Below, piece after piece: positions 1 to 14,260 of a stretch of 64,000 bases of DNA. The position numbers and the translations under genes were made by a program. Origin of the DNA: Taenia hydatigena (Eukaryota; Platyhelminthes; Cestoda; Cyclophyllidea; Taeniidae). The stretch spans positions 107,001 through 171,000 of the forward strand of contig JADWOT020001288.1 of assembly GCA_036345935.2 (NCBI GenBank), read 5' to 3'. Under the pieces are notes generated by a model. It was given only the letters and a program-made list of their open reading frames with translations. It was not told the origin of the DNA and searched no databases. Each line of letters starts with the position of its first letter. Position 1 is the first letter of the stretch.

Positions 1-3000
1 AGAAAGATCCTCAATAATAGCCCTAACTAATGCACAAGCGTAAAAGTATTGTTGCTTTTCTGAAGCTTGGCAAAGGCTCTTTCTTCCCATTATTCTTACG
101 TAAAACTGATTAGAAGCCAAGCCATCATGTGCATGAATACTAGCTTGCAACAGCTGCTACAAATAACTCTAGGCAGGTCTTTCTCATCCCTCTCTAATGT
201 AGACTACATCAAGCGCAATCCTGATTTTACATTCTGACACTCGGACGAGAGCATTTTACCACGGAACGGGTACTGGCCTAATTTAGAAATAGCGGGCTTA
301 TTTAGTGAAGATAATTAACCAGTGTTGAGGGGTGCTGTCTATGGCTTGCTGAGTGCCGTCTCAAGTCCCACAATTGAAGTAACTTCATTTTGTGGGGAAG
401 AGCATGCACGATTAGACCACGGAATTGAGAATCTCGTGTTGAATTTTTTATTGCCCGACTGTGCTATCTACTTACCCATTAAATTGTTTAAGTTGAGGTC
501 ATCATACGCGAGTAGTTGACGCCCAGACTCCATTGTTGAGTGGGAGAGGCCATTTATAAGGCGTAAATTTTGTCCCCCTTTCCTACAGCAGTGAATGGGT
601 GGAGTATGGATTATATGAGTTATGGGCTAGGTCGCACTGCGGGCAGCAAAGTAGGAACTGAGAACATTGTCTTTAATTTCATACTTTTGGTGGTAATTGA
701 GGGAGGTGGGAAAGAATTTAACTAAAACTTAGTGGTTTAAGACAAAATTAGAGGTTGGTCGCAAATCCTGAGGCTTGAAGCAGCATTATGCCTCTACAAA
801 ATAAGACGGATAACATTGCTAAAGCTATGAATATGGTCCTTGACCTCTGTCTATAGGATGGGCGGTAACACAACTGGAGCTCGCTAAGGGCGACTTTACG
901 TAGGTTAATTTGGAAGAAGGTGCCGGAGGGGGACTAAAGCTGAGTTCAGAGCAGGTGGAAGTATGATAAGTTTGAGGAACTGGGAAAAGCAAATGAAGAA
1001 ATGCACACATTGCATCTAACTTTTGTGGCGAGCTCTTTCCTCTGAGACGATTTAACGCACCTTGACGAAATTACTCGAATTTTTGCAAGTGGTTTGAAGT
1101 ACAATGTTAAAACGCTAACAGTTCTGCAATGACTTGGAATTTTGCTTCTAAAATAGGTGTCTATTTCTTGAAATTAAGCATTTAAACCTGATAATTATTT
1201 AATTGGTATTCTTGCAATCTTCTAATCTGGAAAGAAGCAATATCTAATTCGTTGTTGCCTACAACATGCAGTTTTGCAAAGATTACGTAAGAGGAATCAA
1301 AGAATCTGTTGAGATCCTATTGCCTTCTTGTTTATCTTGGACTCTCATTTTCGAACTAATGCATAAATGACCAGGTTTATGCTCCTTTCCGCTCAAGACG
1401 TTACCTCTTGTAAAGTAGAGCGATTAAAAATTGGCTTATCAGCTTATTCACTATTTATATGCTACAAAAAATAAAAAATGCGCTAATAAAAGAGTCTTGC
1501 TACTTTCAAGGGCAGGCTCTTTTTATTAAAATAATGCTTGTGGAAATTAAAAGTTGGCAAGCTTGCAAGTGATTTCCTAAGGAAATTATCAGCTGCACAT
1601 TGCGACGGTGGAACAAAGCCTTGGCTCTCCCTCCCTCAAGTTCTGGCGCTTTCTCCACCCAAAAGAGACTTTTAGGGGAAGAAAATGAAGCAGTCTCGAC
1701 TCTCACTGAAGCTGAGAGATTGATGTCTACGAGTTGGTCCATCTTGTCAACAACACTGAAACCTTGTGTACTAGTTGCACGAACCGGTAGCGTATGAATC
1801 GATGGCATGACTTTGATTTCCCAACGCACAGCCAACATCTTGTGCCATTGATGGAGCGCACATTATGGTTGCAGTCACTTATTGTCTGATGCGCAATATT
1901 TATTGCATCGATAATGTTTGTGCTCTAGATTGAGCTCTTGAATGCGGCATTTGTATTGGTCCATGATTTTTAGATACAGTTAGCATAATGGGTTCATTTC
2001 GGATTTTATCGCAATGCTAATGTAGGGGCTGATTCAGTCTTGTTCACACGCACAGTCATTAAATCTGTTTCAGTTCCGTTTGAATGTTAAAGTATTATTA
2101 ATTCTATTCCCCATTTTGTTAGCCTATTTTGACAAAACATTTAATTAAAACACTAAGCAGGTGTGTTTTACATTAGTTATCTGCCTTGCTTCCATTAGGC
2201 ACATTGGCAGCGATAAAATGAGTCAATTATAGATCATGCCATTCGTTCACCTGCATACTCATCCACCATTTACTAGTGTTTGCTCTTTCAATCTCCGATC
2301 ATTTACCTGATTAATTCTACTCTAATCCAACCACTCAGTTTGCCAGTTGCTCTATAATCTGACATTTCTACTCACTTATAGGGTCCTTATACGTTTCGTT
2401 TACTCCAATTAGCGTTTTCATTTCTTCGGCAGATAGCGCATCGATTTAGACATGCTTTACTGCATTCAATCCACTTACACACTACAATTAGCAATTGTGT
2501 AGAAGACTTAAACGCACTGATTTAGGCTCAAACGCGTAAGGATTTGTAATCGCCAAGCCTCAATGCTTTGTAATGCAGCAGTATTCCTGCTGCCACCTAA
2601 GATAATCAAGGGTTTTTATATGGTAACACCATTGATCAATATGGATCAACACCAGCGCAATTACCATTGGTTTGGTAAATAAAACGTTAATGATATCGCG
2701 CAAAGCTACATAATTCCTTGGATCAATTTTTTGCAAATTTTGTATCCTAACTGATGAGGCACTGGGACTAAATCTTTAAGTTGCAGCATTTGATTCAAAA
2801 CTAGCCTTAGCTTTGCATATGTTCATCTAGTAAACGTTCAAGTCGTCTGCGAAAATTCTTTAATGCTATTTATGAACCACTCATTCAAAGCCAACGCTAA
2901 CAAAAAGACGATCGTATCAACTATTAAGTGATCTGAATGATGGCCCGAAATTAAGCACACCAAATTAGGAGAAGTTCATGTTACTAGAGTGTTTTAAATA

Positions 3001-6000
3001 AAAATTAGCATGCATTTTTACGATGCGATGCTCAAACCCACAGAAAGGGAAGACTTTAATAAAGGATTGGGTTATCGGCGAAAATATCGCTTGCCATCGC
3101 TCTACTTGGTGCTAATTGTTTACCGGATACACTATAGAATTTCTCCTTTGAGTATGTATAGGCTAAATCCTTTAGTGTGTGATAAAAACCAAGGAATTCT
3201 TTTGCATTTAACTAGGCACAAGATTCATCTAACCTAACCTACGCATACTTGAGCACCATTTCAATGGCTCCACCAAACAGAAAGTTGGAAATCAACCTGA
3301 ACAGCCGCATCAATCACAAAGAAATGCAAGAAGGCGCACTCGCTCTTTAACAATTAGGTAGCTGTCACTAAACTACTGTTATACTATTGTAGGCAAAGAC
3401 AGCATGCCAATGAGGGAGACGAAAGCAGCCGGCGAATGCGTAAGTGGTGAGCAAAAGACCAAGAGGCAATAGCAATGCCTGATGCCGCAACAGCTAGGCA
3501 TTTAATACAAGTCAAAAATAGCATCTCGATAATTAATGAACAACTGCGAATTTCTGTAGCTTTTTAGGCTAGAAAATTAGTAAGCGCGCCCTGATAAAAT
3601 CTCAGTAGCCAGCATAAGCACCTTTGCGGGATGACGCGATGATGACCAGTTCTACTGCATAGCACCAATTGTCGAACGTCGCACTGGTGCATGTGCAACA
3701 TGCAGATGCGATGCACAAGGCTGTGCATTTATGACCCTGTTTTCAAATATTCTTAACGAGGTGATTTGCATTTGATAAACGCTGGTCTCACCAAGTTATT
3801 ACTGGATTGCTATGCACATTGGCCGATATCTATAGTGAATTGCAGGATGTTGGAAAACAGGAAGGGAAAGTGAATGCTTAGAATTATGTGGTGGACTTGT
3901 CGTAAATTAGCCCGACAATTGTGGCTATCCCGAGAGCCATCAATGCAATGTGCGAATTAAGCCAACTGTGACAACCGTAGCAGTGTCCAGTTGTTCATGT
4001 ATGCAGCTAAAACATCTGCAGATCATCTGTCACAATTATTTTGACGAATGTGGCTCATATTTCTGATATTTTTACTCCACAGCACTCTAAGAAGAGAATG
4101 TTGAATAAATACAGAGGCGGTTAACAAAGTTAAGACAGAGCATTAATTTAGCAAAGATTACTGCATTTTGTCTCTACGGAGCCGGAATAGCTTGCGTAAT
4201 CAGAAGCAGAGTAAAACAAGTGGCCAAAGCACTGCGGTCTAGCAGGGGAAGGTGCCTTTGAGTGTGCTCTGAAATCAAGCAGCATCTACCTACTGTGTAG
4301 GTTCACTTTTATGCTCGGCTGCCGCTTCGTATCATTTTAACGAATTGCATTACTTTGAAAATCAACACACACATTTAAATGCAGAAACTCAAATTAAGTT
4401 GAATCATTCCGAAATCGCCGAGCGTGAATTAGAGAGAGGTCAAAAAGTCAACTTATGTCTGCAAAGATGTAGGAAGTCATAATGAACCTGCAAAACGTCA
4501 TTTGAATAGTATTTGGTACTGCGCATACTCTTGCAGCGCATTGATGCTGGTGCTGGTAATGTTGATAAGGTAGAAAATATTCAATGGTAAGCAGACTACA
4601 TGCATGAGTGTTTTCGCATTATGATTAAGCGTCCTTCACCTCAGATATTGTTACTCATTAGGTGGTAGCAGTAGGATGCATGTGATCAATTTGCCAAGGA
4701 AGGGCCCGAGGCTGATACACCGTTGCTTTGCATTTTCTGTCAAAGCATGTCGCTCCATACCGAGGCACGCAGGCGGTCATTGAATTCATTTTCACCCTCC
4801 CAACATACAACAAAGCCTCTTTTATATGCGCTGACATCCTCGTTCCATTCTTGCCTTAGGCTGGACATAGAGTTAGCTGCTGACTTGAGTTATACATTCG
4901 TCGCCAAACCGCATGAGTTAAAATTTGCCATCCGATCCTACCAGTGACTTGTACGAGATTATCTGCAAACACGTCAAGCATGAGAAAATCGAGCAGGTCT
5001 CTAAAAGGCCTCATAAATACAGCGATATGGGTTTTCGGTGACGTCAAAATAAACTACAGGTTTATGGAAAGACGGACTACTTTCTTTAGTTCAGGAGGTC
5101 TTCGAAGTTATCAGCACGTACCGAAGGTTATGCCTAAATGCGAGAGTACAAACTCCGAGGATTAAATTTGCTTGTGAATCTAAACAGATAGTCGAGAAAT
5201 GGGTCACTCCACTACTCAAGTTCTTTTGCTATATTAAGGTGTGGTGTTTTGACAATGAGCCATTGACGCATGAGGCTTTCATACCACCAAAATGTTTTCG
5301 TAGGTGTAAAATTTCACTCAGTATAGAAAAAGGCGCAATCTGAGCCGTCTACCATCAGTGCTCACGTGATTTTCTTTAAGAAATAAACTATCAGCCATCA
5401 AATAACGAACGCTCTTTTCAAAAAATGCTGTCAACCACGATGAAAAGATATAGAGTTAGCGTGAAGCCTGCACCAGGGATCTGCAAAGAAAGGGAAGAAA
5501 AAAACCAATAAATAGGCAGCGGTTGTAAGCTGCGCCAAGTAAATGAGTTAATGCCTGCAGTAAAGTATCCGGCAAAGCATTCTGTACAGCAAAGGCGCAT
5601 TTCTGTGTTTGCGTTTCTTTCAATAGCAGCGTGGCAAATAAAGGCATAAATTTAGGATTTTGTGCGAGATGCCAAAGCTATGGCTGTAGAGCGGAGCGCA
5701 CACTGTATTCGATCGAAAGTAAGCAGATGCAAACTCACAAATATGTGCTCTGCTGGTATGATTGAGAGATAAATTCAAGCTTACGAATCGAGTAAACACA
5801 AACGGTACACATTGCGATTCTGGACTGCTGTGGAGTTTGAATGAAAGTGCCTTTGACAAACAAATTTGGGCGTAAGGCAAGGATAGTGCATAGGCCATGC
5901 AATTTTTCCTACTTTTGATACCATTAAAGCATCATGTTCGAGTAGTGGAAGACAAGGGAGCTAAAGTGAGACTAGCTTTTTACATGGCACCTTCTTTGCC

Positions 6001-9000
6001 ATGGTACAGAAGAGAGTTAAATGTGCCCCTAATGCCCATGGTGCAAAACATTTGTGACAGTGTCACCGGAGGCTTCCTTAAGCAGAGATTGGTGTTGCAG
6101 ATTCAGAAAGTTTGGAAAGAAAATATTTGTTTTGAATGGATAAACAGCAAAGCCTGCACCCTGTCCTGTTAGGCGTAGTTCAAAGAGTCCCAGGCTGCGG
6201 CTTTTATGTCACAGCAAACAAACAGGCTTTTATTCAATTACGCATAAAAGCACATTTTGAACACTTGAACTTGACATGGTGCATATCAATTACTTGCGAT
6301 CGCGCAGCGAGGCACGTTGAGAAGTTCGACCAGAGATGGCAGGTGAATGATTTCGAGTTCGTGCGTGCGCTTAGCCTATGCCGGCACGTACCCTTAACCA
6401 CTTGCCTGCATGGCTAGCATTTTGAAATGATTAAAAATTTTCTTTTTAGGGGAATGCATGGCGAAGGTACATATGTGATCATGTGCGTGTGCTTGTTGTA
6501 GAGCTTCATGCTGCAAAGTATTTGCAACAGACAAATGACTGTCTGCAGTCGGGCGCTGTATAGTGCTCAAGCTGTAACGTAAATTCCTTTTTATATCCCT
6601 AATGGGAAATGAATATGAGCTACCGATGCTGCACGTAGCAAAACGATTTTTGCTTCTTCTATGCGCCAAAAGGTCCTGTGAAACAGCATGCAGTCGTTGC
6701 TGTAAGCGATGGTTTCCTAGAAATGAGGACACTTTACTCTACTTCGGTTGATCTTAAAGTCTTGTTCCATTCTATTTCGTCATACACCCATCAACAATAG
6801 AGGAGACATGAATCCGCACTCTATAGTGTACAAAGGGTTGGCATAAGCGTAGCATTCTGAAATTACCGACAAATGGAGCGGTAACACAAAATCATTTCTG
6901 CCTCTTTGCCACAGGAGACAAATTTTTATGATGGCAGGTGATGATGCGTTATGATCGGCGGCAAGTTCTCAAGCTTCTTTCGCTTTCTGTCACTCCTCGC
7001 TCATTGGACTTCCTATCTTTAATTTCCTTATCGAGACGGCAAAGGTGCTACGAACGATGCAAATGCATTTAAAGTGGCGTGTCAACCTGGGACTGGTGCA
7101 CATACCTCCTCCATCAAAATTATTTCGGCGAAAATGCATGGAGTACATTCGTCTGGTATTATTCAGCCAATTTTTAGAGGTTAATTATGTGTAATTAAAG
7201 TAGCGCCTGTAAATATCGTGGGTACTTTAAGCTAAGTCAGCCTCGTATACCCACTCAAGGCTGACAAAACTGACTATTGCACATTCACAGGGTAGAATAG
7301 ATAGACAGGTAAGTGGTAAGCTGGCAGACGAAGGCACTGACAAAGTGGTAGGCAGAAGACTCTACTTGTGTCACTTCCCTTCACTTCCGTTTCTACGCCC
7401 CACTCCAATAGCTAAAAACTAAGATGTGATTACATAAACACTTTAATGCGTTGGTGAAGGAAAATAATTCCTGAAGAACAGAGATGGAATATGGAACGTC
7501 ATCAGCGATCACGTTTTAGTTGTAGCAAATAGAGGAAGGCGAAGCCTAAATGAATGTCTGATTTCTTTAAGTCTTCCCAGCGCGGTAACTTGAGGGCCAT
7601 AACCTGGCGTATTAGGGACGAGTAACAAAAAGTAAAAGGAATGGGTGAGGGCTACTGCGAGCTCACGCCACCGGGATGCAAGAGGTAAGCACACTGCAAA
7701 GCCCTCACATATCGCCGAAGTAAATGAGGGAGAGCCCGCTAATCACCCCTAGTCCACTGAAGAAATGCTACACAGCACACAACTTGACGATGTCTAGACT
7801 TATCTCGAATAACAGTGGAGGAAAGACAACGACAAACCAGATCTTGCATGGTGTAAGTTAAATGTCAGGAGCCGCGACACTGACAAGTCTATTAAATAAA
7901 GCTAAGGCGTGAAGAGCAGAATGGAAAACGGACCCTTTCTATTGATGAAATTAGGATTGTTACTCATCGTCGATTGTGAGAATTTTTGCAAAGGATTGCG
8001 ATGCGGCATTGTCAAAAGGTAATTACTGTAAACTGTGTCCATGGCGGAGCTAGAAACTTTCATTTCTAGACCCAAAGGAGCGGTCATGTGTGAAGTAAAT
8101 GGATGAGAGTCATTTCTGTCGCACCCTATTTGACGACGAAGTCAAATAAAATGCAAACAAATATAAACATGCATAAGATTTGCAATAGAATTCATTTCGA
8201 AAACAAGTCTTTTAATTAATTAAGTCGCTCATCGTTTTTAAGGTTACCAGCAGTAACATCTTTCAATCCCGCTGATAAATTGGATTCGTTACCAAGCTAA
8301 AATCTCATGAATTCGGCAAATGAGGGACATTTTTTCAGACTTATCCTGACTACTTAGGATTACTTAGTGGCAATGACTGTATGGGATATGAAGTCCACAG
8401 AACTGCGTCGCGTCTGGCGGGGTCATAATTCGCTGAGCATAAGCTCCTTAGCGAACGATTCGGAACCAGGATTCTGGCCTTAGCACTACTTTGGACACAA
8501 CTCAGGTAAAAATTAATTGCATTCAATGGTTTCTTACTATGCCTGTTATTCATAAATTAATAAGTCATTCGACTTTGCCCTTAATTCCCGATATTTCATT
8601 CCTGATGCACAGTAAAATTGCCTTACGGTAGTTAATACAATATCGAAACCTGCAATTACGCATAAAATATTATTCACCTTTGGTTATTTATAGGCTATTT
8701 GGTTATAGATGAAGGTAGTCAGGGTAGGGTAAAAAAGACCTAATTGCGAAAGAGCTACCTACCGCGTTTTGCTTTTATTGAAACTTACAGAGTGGCGTTG
8801 GAATCAACTGGTGGTTTAGATAAATCCATGCTAAGGCATTGCACATGCAAAACAATGGCAACTTAGCCCAAGTGCACTGTTCCTTAAGTATTTCTCACTT
8901 TGATCTGGAACTGATCTTCCTACGGCCCTGGCTGCTAAATCGCTGCGGTCTCCTGCAAAACAACGACATTTATGCCATGCAGCTGTACGAATGTTGTGCT

Positions 9001-12000
9001 ATAACGGAAAACCAGAGAGTGCGAATATTATAATGCGCTTTGTTTTGTTCATCTTAATCTAGATTTATTAGAAATTAGGTCTCAAGTGTTGAGTTACCTC
9101 TGTTTCAGTGAAGTGCAGTGAAGTTGCAAGACATTTAATACACAAAAATACCTCCGTTACAATAGAAATGGCTTTAACACGAAATTAAGCGGCATTAGCG
9201 CATATTCGCGACCTGTATTCTTGGTTTTATGTCTACAGTTGTTTTAATTTTACACAGCTGTTTTTTCTATCCCTGACAGATATGATATTCCCCTTTTATA
9301 AAATAAAAACAGACCTGGCAGAGGGTTAAGGAGCCTATTCCGAAAAGAAAGGTGAGTTAACACAGATATACAGAGATGCACCATATTCTGTTCGTATGGA
9401 TTCAAAACCAGTCAGAATTTCAATACAGCAGCGTACTCTATTTAGCAATTACTTCGGACAGTTCTTGAACAAAATTGTAAAAAGTAAGATCTGGTTGATG
9501 ATAAGAGCGCCTAGGTTGACACAAATAATTGTAATGCAAGGGTGCACCCCGAAACAACTTGGTACCTCTGAGACCAAATTCGATCCAAACTGAAAGCCAG
9601 ATGTATGTTTTGTCCTGGAAATGCTTACAATAAAGCTATGGAGCAAAACTCTTTTTGCTCTCCATTATGATCTAAAATCGGCCAGAAATAAGACCTAACA
9701 TCCTAATTTCCTCTATAATCACTTGAGGGATTTCTAATTTTACAATCTCAATATAGGTGCAGTCAAAGCGTAATGATTATGTTTTGGTAAAGAGATCAAG
9801 ACTGACGAAACAGCAGATCGTCTATTGTTTTTACCCACATTGAAATCAGCAGTTTATTTGTATCTTAAATCGACAGCAATAGTTTTTATTTTAAAATCGG
9901 ACAAGGTAGGTATGCCCGATGCACAGGGTTTCTATTGTAGCTAGGAAAGCTGGGAGGCTACGGGTCCAGAGATGCGCTCTTTCATCTGTTGTAATCAAGA
10001 AGTGCTCTGAATTGAGATCCCGCAGCTTACTTTCTACTGAGAATTCTTGCAGCATTTGTCGTTGTAAAATCTGGCACTGTAAGTGCGACCAAAGTTAAAT
10101 TGCTTACCTTGGCAAAGAAGGCCGAGTACAGTGGTGAAGCAAAATACAAAAGCAGGGAAAGGCATGTGCACACAGAGCAAAGCTAAAGTGGTTCGGATTT
10201 GAACAGCAATGACACAGATGTACAAGAAGATGGGATGGAGTAAGTAAAGTCGACTAGGGTAAATCAAGCAGTAAAATTTTTATGAAAGAATAGATGACTT
10301 GAAGGAGTAGGAACGATTCCGTGCTTCCGAAACAGTTATCATTTCTTCCTATCAATGGCATTATATAGGTATTCTACTTTTTCTAAAACTGCTTTTGATT
10401 TCTCTTCCTTCATATTCACGACCTATCAGTGTGTCACTTCATTCTTGCGCATCATTTCAATATTATCACATCTGGTATCCGGTGTAAACCACATGAAAGG
10501 GGTAAGCTGCGATTGACTTCTTCTAGTTTGCTATTCAAGAAAGCAATCTTTTTTCATCAGGCCAATTCATTCATGCATCATTAGGCCATATAACTACATG
10601 AATGAGCAAGTGGATTCGTCTAGAAAAGGCGAGAAGAAGGTGGGAAAGAAATGAAGAACGCTACGCTATAGCTCCGTATTTTACGATTTCTTACCCTTCA
10701 GTCATTTCTCTTCCTCCTTTAGCTGAAAGTCCATGTTACCTTGCTCTTACCAAAGGGACATATGGACAGCTACTGCCATTCGTAATGCAGTGACGATTAC
10801 CGCAGGCGTAAAAATTAGGGATACTTAAGGGAAAAGTCCCTCTACTAACTCAGCAGCAATCTTTGCGGGTAAAATTGCAGGATCCTTTAATCACTATTCA
10901 ATCCTACACTACATGTGCTGTACCGAACTTGCTGTTCTTGCCTCGGGTGTGCCCTAAATCCCCAAATAAGCAGCCGCATCAGGAGACCTGCTGCCGCACA
11001 ACAAGTTGCCTGATATTCATGTGCCCCTGCGGAAGCACTGTAGCACGTACGAAGTCTCGGCTTGAATAGATCTGACAAGATTGGACTAAGTCAGAATAAA
11101 TCAGATTGGCGACCCAGGCCAAATTATGACAGCCTTAGTAAAGCGCCTTATACGTCACTATTCAAGTCAGCCTTAACACTCTGTCTTGACCTGCCCAATT
11201 AGCTATTCAACATTTCGTGCAATGTGATACGGACCCTTCTCCTTCATTTGCAAAGACATTATTGAATCAAGGTACACACATGCGAAGTAGGCCTAATGAC
11301 GTCATCGCAATGAGTGGAGAGAAGCTCTCCTGTATGCCTCTCCTTTCTCATGTCTGCTCCAGCGCATCTTCGGTGAGTATCTCCTTCGTCTCCTGCTACG
11401 CTCAACATGCTCTCGAGACTTGCGTCTTGCATTACATCGTGCTGTTTATGCTCCACATTATTAGCTCAAATAAAAAGGAGGAGTAAGCACTCACTGCATA
11501 ATACCATAAAGTCTCGTATTTCTAGCCCGATTCAAGCTTTTCTCCCTCTCTTATTGTTTGAATTTAGTACCAGTTCTCCCTACACCCTCCTTCCACCTCA
11601 TCGTCCGCCAACGCCCTCTTTGTAAATTTCCTTCTTCTCTCTACTAGCCTTGCTTGATACTCGCAGGTGAGGTGAATGGGACACCTGCCACTGGTCTGTC
11701 TGGCAGAAGGTGAGGCTCAGGGCTGTGTCCTTTTCATTGACCATCTCTCTGGTTAGAAATAAAGCTATCCATATTCACTTGGCGCAATGTTGGCGGTGTC
11801 AGTGGCAATAGGAGCGGAAGATGCCTTCTTGGCATTCGCAGGTGAGGCAATGCATGCAATTTATTGTAGAAATGTTTCAATGGCATTTATTTATGTGTGT
11901 TAGCGTCTAATTAACTGAGTATAGGGTCGTTCTTGCTATTGGATTTGATACCTTTGACTCCCTCGCCAACCTTAATCGCCTGTCGTTTCGGAGGGCGTTT

Positions 12001-13400
12001 TATTTATAGAGGTGGTAATTTTGCCCTGGTGGTGCCCTATTCAATGTGCTTCACTGGTTCTAATCTCCTCTCCCATTTTATTATGTCTTCTTTTGTCCAT
12101 GATCTTGGTGCGAACAACTGACCTCGACCATTTCAGTTCTTCATCTGATGAGGAGTCTCAGACTCTCAATTCCCGTTGAAATACTTTCATTAAGTTCAAC
12201 GTAAGGACTAATCTTAGACCGGTCGTTGTTAATAGGCTGCTTGTCGATCACCTTGTGTTTTTGTGCATCCACCAGGCTAATCCTTAGCTTGGTTGACAAA
12301 TTTCTACCCACCGGAGGAATCTTAGCCCTTTTTATTGGTACCGATTCGGCCATCTTGAAGGATCTCAGCACTGCAACTTTTTCCCACAATGTGTTAATAT
12401 TTGCTGCTGTTAGTGTTTATATCACCTGCTAATCTTGGCGCGACCTGAGAAATGCACAGCATCAAAGATCATCCTCACTCGATTCTGACAGACTGTACTA
12501 ACCGCCTTTAAAGGTCGCCATTCCTACTTAGTTCTTCATCGGACACTTGCAAACTTAAATACTTCTCTTAATGACAGAAAATTTGTATGGCCTGATATGT
12601 CGCGAATCGCTAAGCTGTTTATAAACGAAGATCATTTAATGACATCTCCCCTACTGATTTCGATCAGCTCTGCTATTCTGCCCAAGCAGCAAAAGTTCAG
12701 AGACATAGAAATAATGGTCTAGGGTGGCCTCTTTCCTCCCTTTAGTTTGAGACGTGATAAGTCTTTATGTTTTGAGGCCTTCTTTTGATACAGCCCTACT
12801 ATAGTGGCAATTAAATGATTAATGGAGTATCTCGGACGCCCACACAAGGGCTCAAATTTGCAACTCCAACATTCTACCCTTGCAATTTTTGTTGGCTTTG
12901 TATTCTTTCGTTCAAGTGCTAGTTACTTACCTAGAGGCGAATATCATTGAAATTGTGTCTTGTCCCTGCTTTCCGCCTCAACTCATTGTATCCTTTCCCA
13001 CTATTGCAAAAATATAAGTCTCAGATTTTGCTAAAATGATGATTCGCAAAGCCGTATATGCGCTTGTTTACTTACGTGCACCTTTGTTTAGCTTTGGTTT
13101 ATTCGGTTCACCAGCAAGTACAGGTAGAGGAAGTGCTCTTTATCCTTCATGTTTTGCTTTCTTGTCCTCAGTGTGCTCGCCTTATCCATTTCTATTCTCC
13201 GGGCATAGGCGGCTTTTGATCAGCCTGTGCGCGGCACAAATCGAGACATTTGAATCTCAGCGAATTGACACTTGACGTCCCGTGAGCCACATCGACACTT
13301 CTGTTATGTACTACACAAAGGATTGCTTATGTTACATTACTTGAGTGGAAATTAAGCGGCCACATAGCTTCCATGGGCAGATGCCTGTCACCACAACCAT
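1..13400. other. Gene-poor stretch with no supported gene
   Basis: I see no recognisable protein family, RNA gene or mobile element here. Open frames are short and scattered over both strands. The longest, 1,506-1,838 on the minus strand (110 codons, ATG start), has unremarkable composition, resembles no family I know and overlaps an equally open frame on the other strand, so I do not call it a gene. A pyrimidine-rich tract lies at about 11,520-11,640. Two CAG/GTGAG donor-like sites sit 175 bp apart near 11,667 and 11,842. Short exons of intron-rich genes would be invisible by eye, so the absence of a gene call is weak evidence. Confidence 0.5.
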
Positions 13401-13499
13401 TCACCATCGACGGTGTCTCAGTGAACTATTTTAAATCAAACAGTAGTGATAAATGAGCAGTATGGTTAAAGTGAAAAAGTGAAGGTAGGCTGAACACCG

Positions 13500-13690
13500 A
13501 CGATCACACGGTGTGGATATCTCGGGATCTCATTATCTACTTGAGTTTGTGCTACGCCGGTACGAGTTAGTACACGCGTCAGTGATGGTAGCGAAACGCT
13601 CGTACTAGAAATTTCTCTTTATCGCATTTCACTCTTCTATAACTCGATTCACCTCACCCACTCACACGCTCCTCTTCGTTTTTTGCCTAC
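13500..13690. repeat. Diverged repeat, member 1 (partner at 18,870-19,060)
   Basis: This segment can be aligned loosely, with gaps, to 18,870-19,060. Shared landmarks in the same order are a GATC-containing start, a GTGCTAC/ATGCTAC block, a CCGGT block, a CTTTATCGC block and a TCACCTCACCC/TCATTTCACCC end. Similarity by eye is only about 60-65%, so common origin is plausible but unproven. Neither copy resembles a known element. Confidence 0.3.
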
Positions 13691-13699
13691 TTTCCTACC

Positions 13700-14260
13700 C
13701 TTTCGTGCCATTATTCACACGCAGATCGATTTGCAACACATCTCCTTTGCAGCGCAATTTGCGCAGACGGGGATGCACACTGGTGCATTGGACTAAGCGA
13801 TGCTACCTCGGAGGGTAGTAATGCTGTCAGCGTCACTGCATTTGATGGTCGTGTAGGTGCCGTAGCTACCACCTGCACCTTCACGGTTGCACTAGTATTG
13901 ATGCTTAGTGGAAAACTGTTGTTAGGATGGTACCTGTGAGTGCATGGACAAGGTGTGGTCAAGAAATCAAGAGGAGGAGAAAAGGGACACAATAAAATTA
14001 AGGAAAAGTGTGCAAATGGGCTGAAGCGAAAAAGACTGATTAGGAGTCGTGTGTCTGGTTGTGTAGGCGCGTATATGCAGGAGGGTTGAGTTAAGGATGG
14101 ATGAAGATATGGAATGATTAGAATGGATAGAGGCACGTGGATGGGGAGGAAAGCTAAATTGAAGAGAATGAAGGGGTAAGGATGGGGAAGGAGAGTTTGG
14201 ATACTGTAGAGGGAAAATAGGATTAAGGTGAATTAAGTGAAGAAAATGAAGCGTTAGGAG
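13700..14260. other. GC-rich segment followed by a purine-rich tract
   Basis: A relatively GC-rich segment (13,720-13,950) leads into a purine-rich plus strand (about 13,960-14,260) full of GGA, GAAA and AAGG words. The 141-codon minus-strand frame at 13,711-14,136 owes its length to this bias: its N-terminal half is Ser/Pro/Leu/Phe-rich low complexity. I therefore do not call it a gene. Confidence 0.4.

Noticed and set aside
2733..2756. Sequence recalling the 3' end of a flatworm spliced leader (TTGCAAATTTTGTAT)
   Set aside because: No GT donor directly after it, no upstream leader match and no Sm-site/stem structure; likely chance in AT-rich DNA.
13711..14136. 141-codon minus-strand frame
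   Set aside because: Low-complexity Ser/Pro/Leu/Phe sequence produced by a purine-rich plus strand; no family resemblance.
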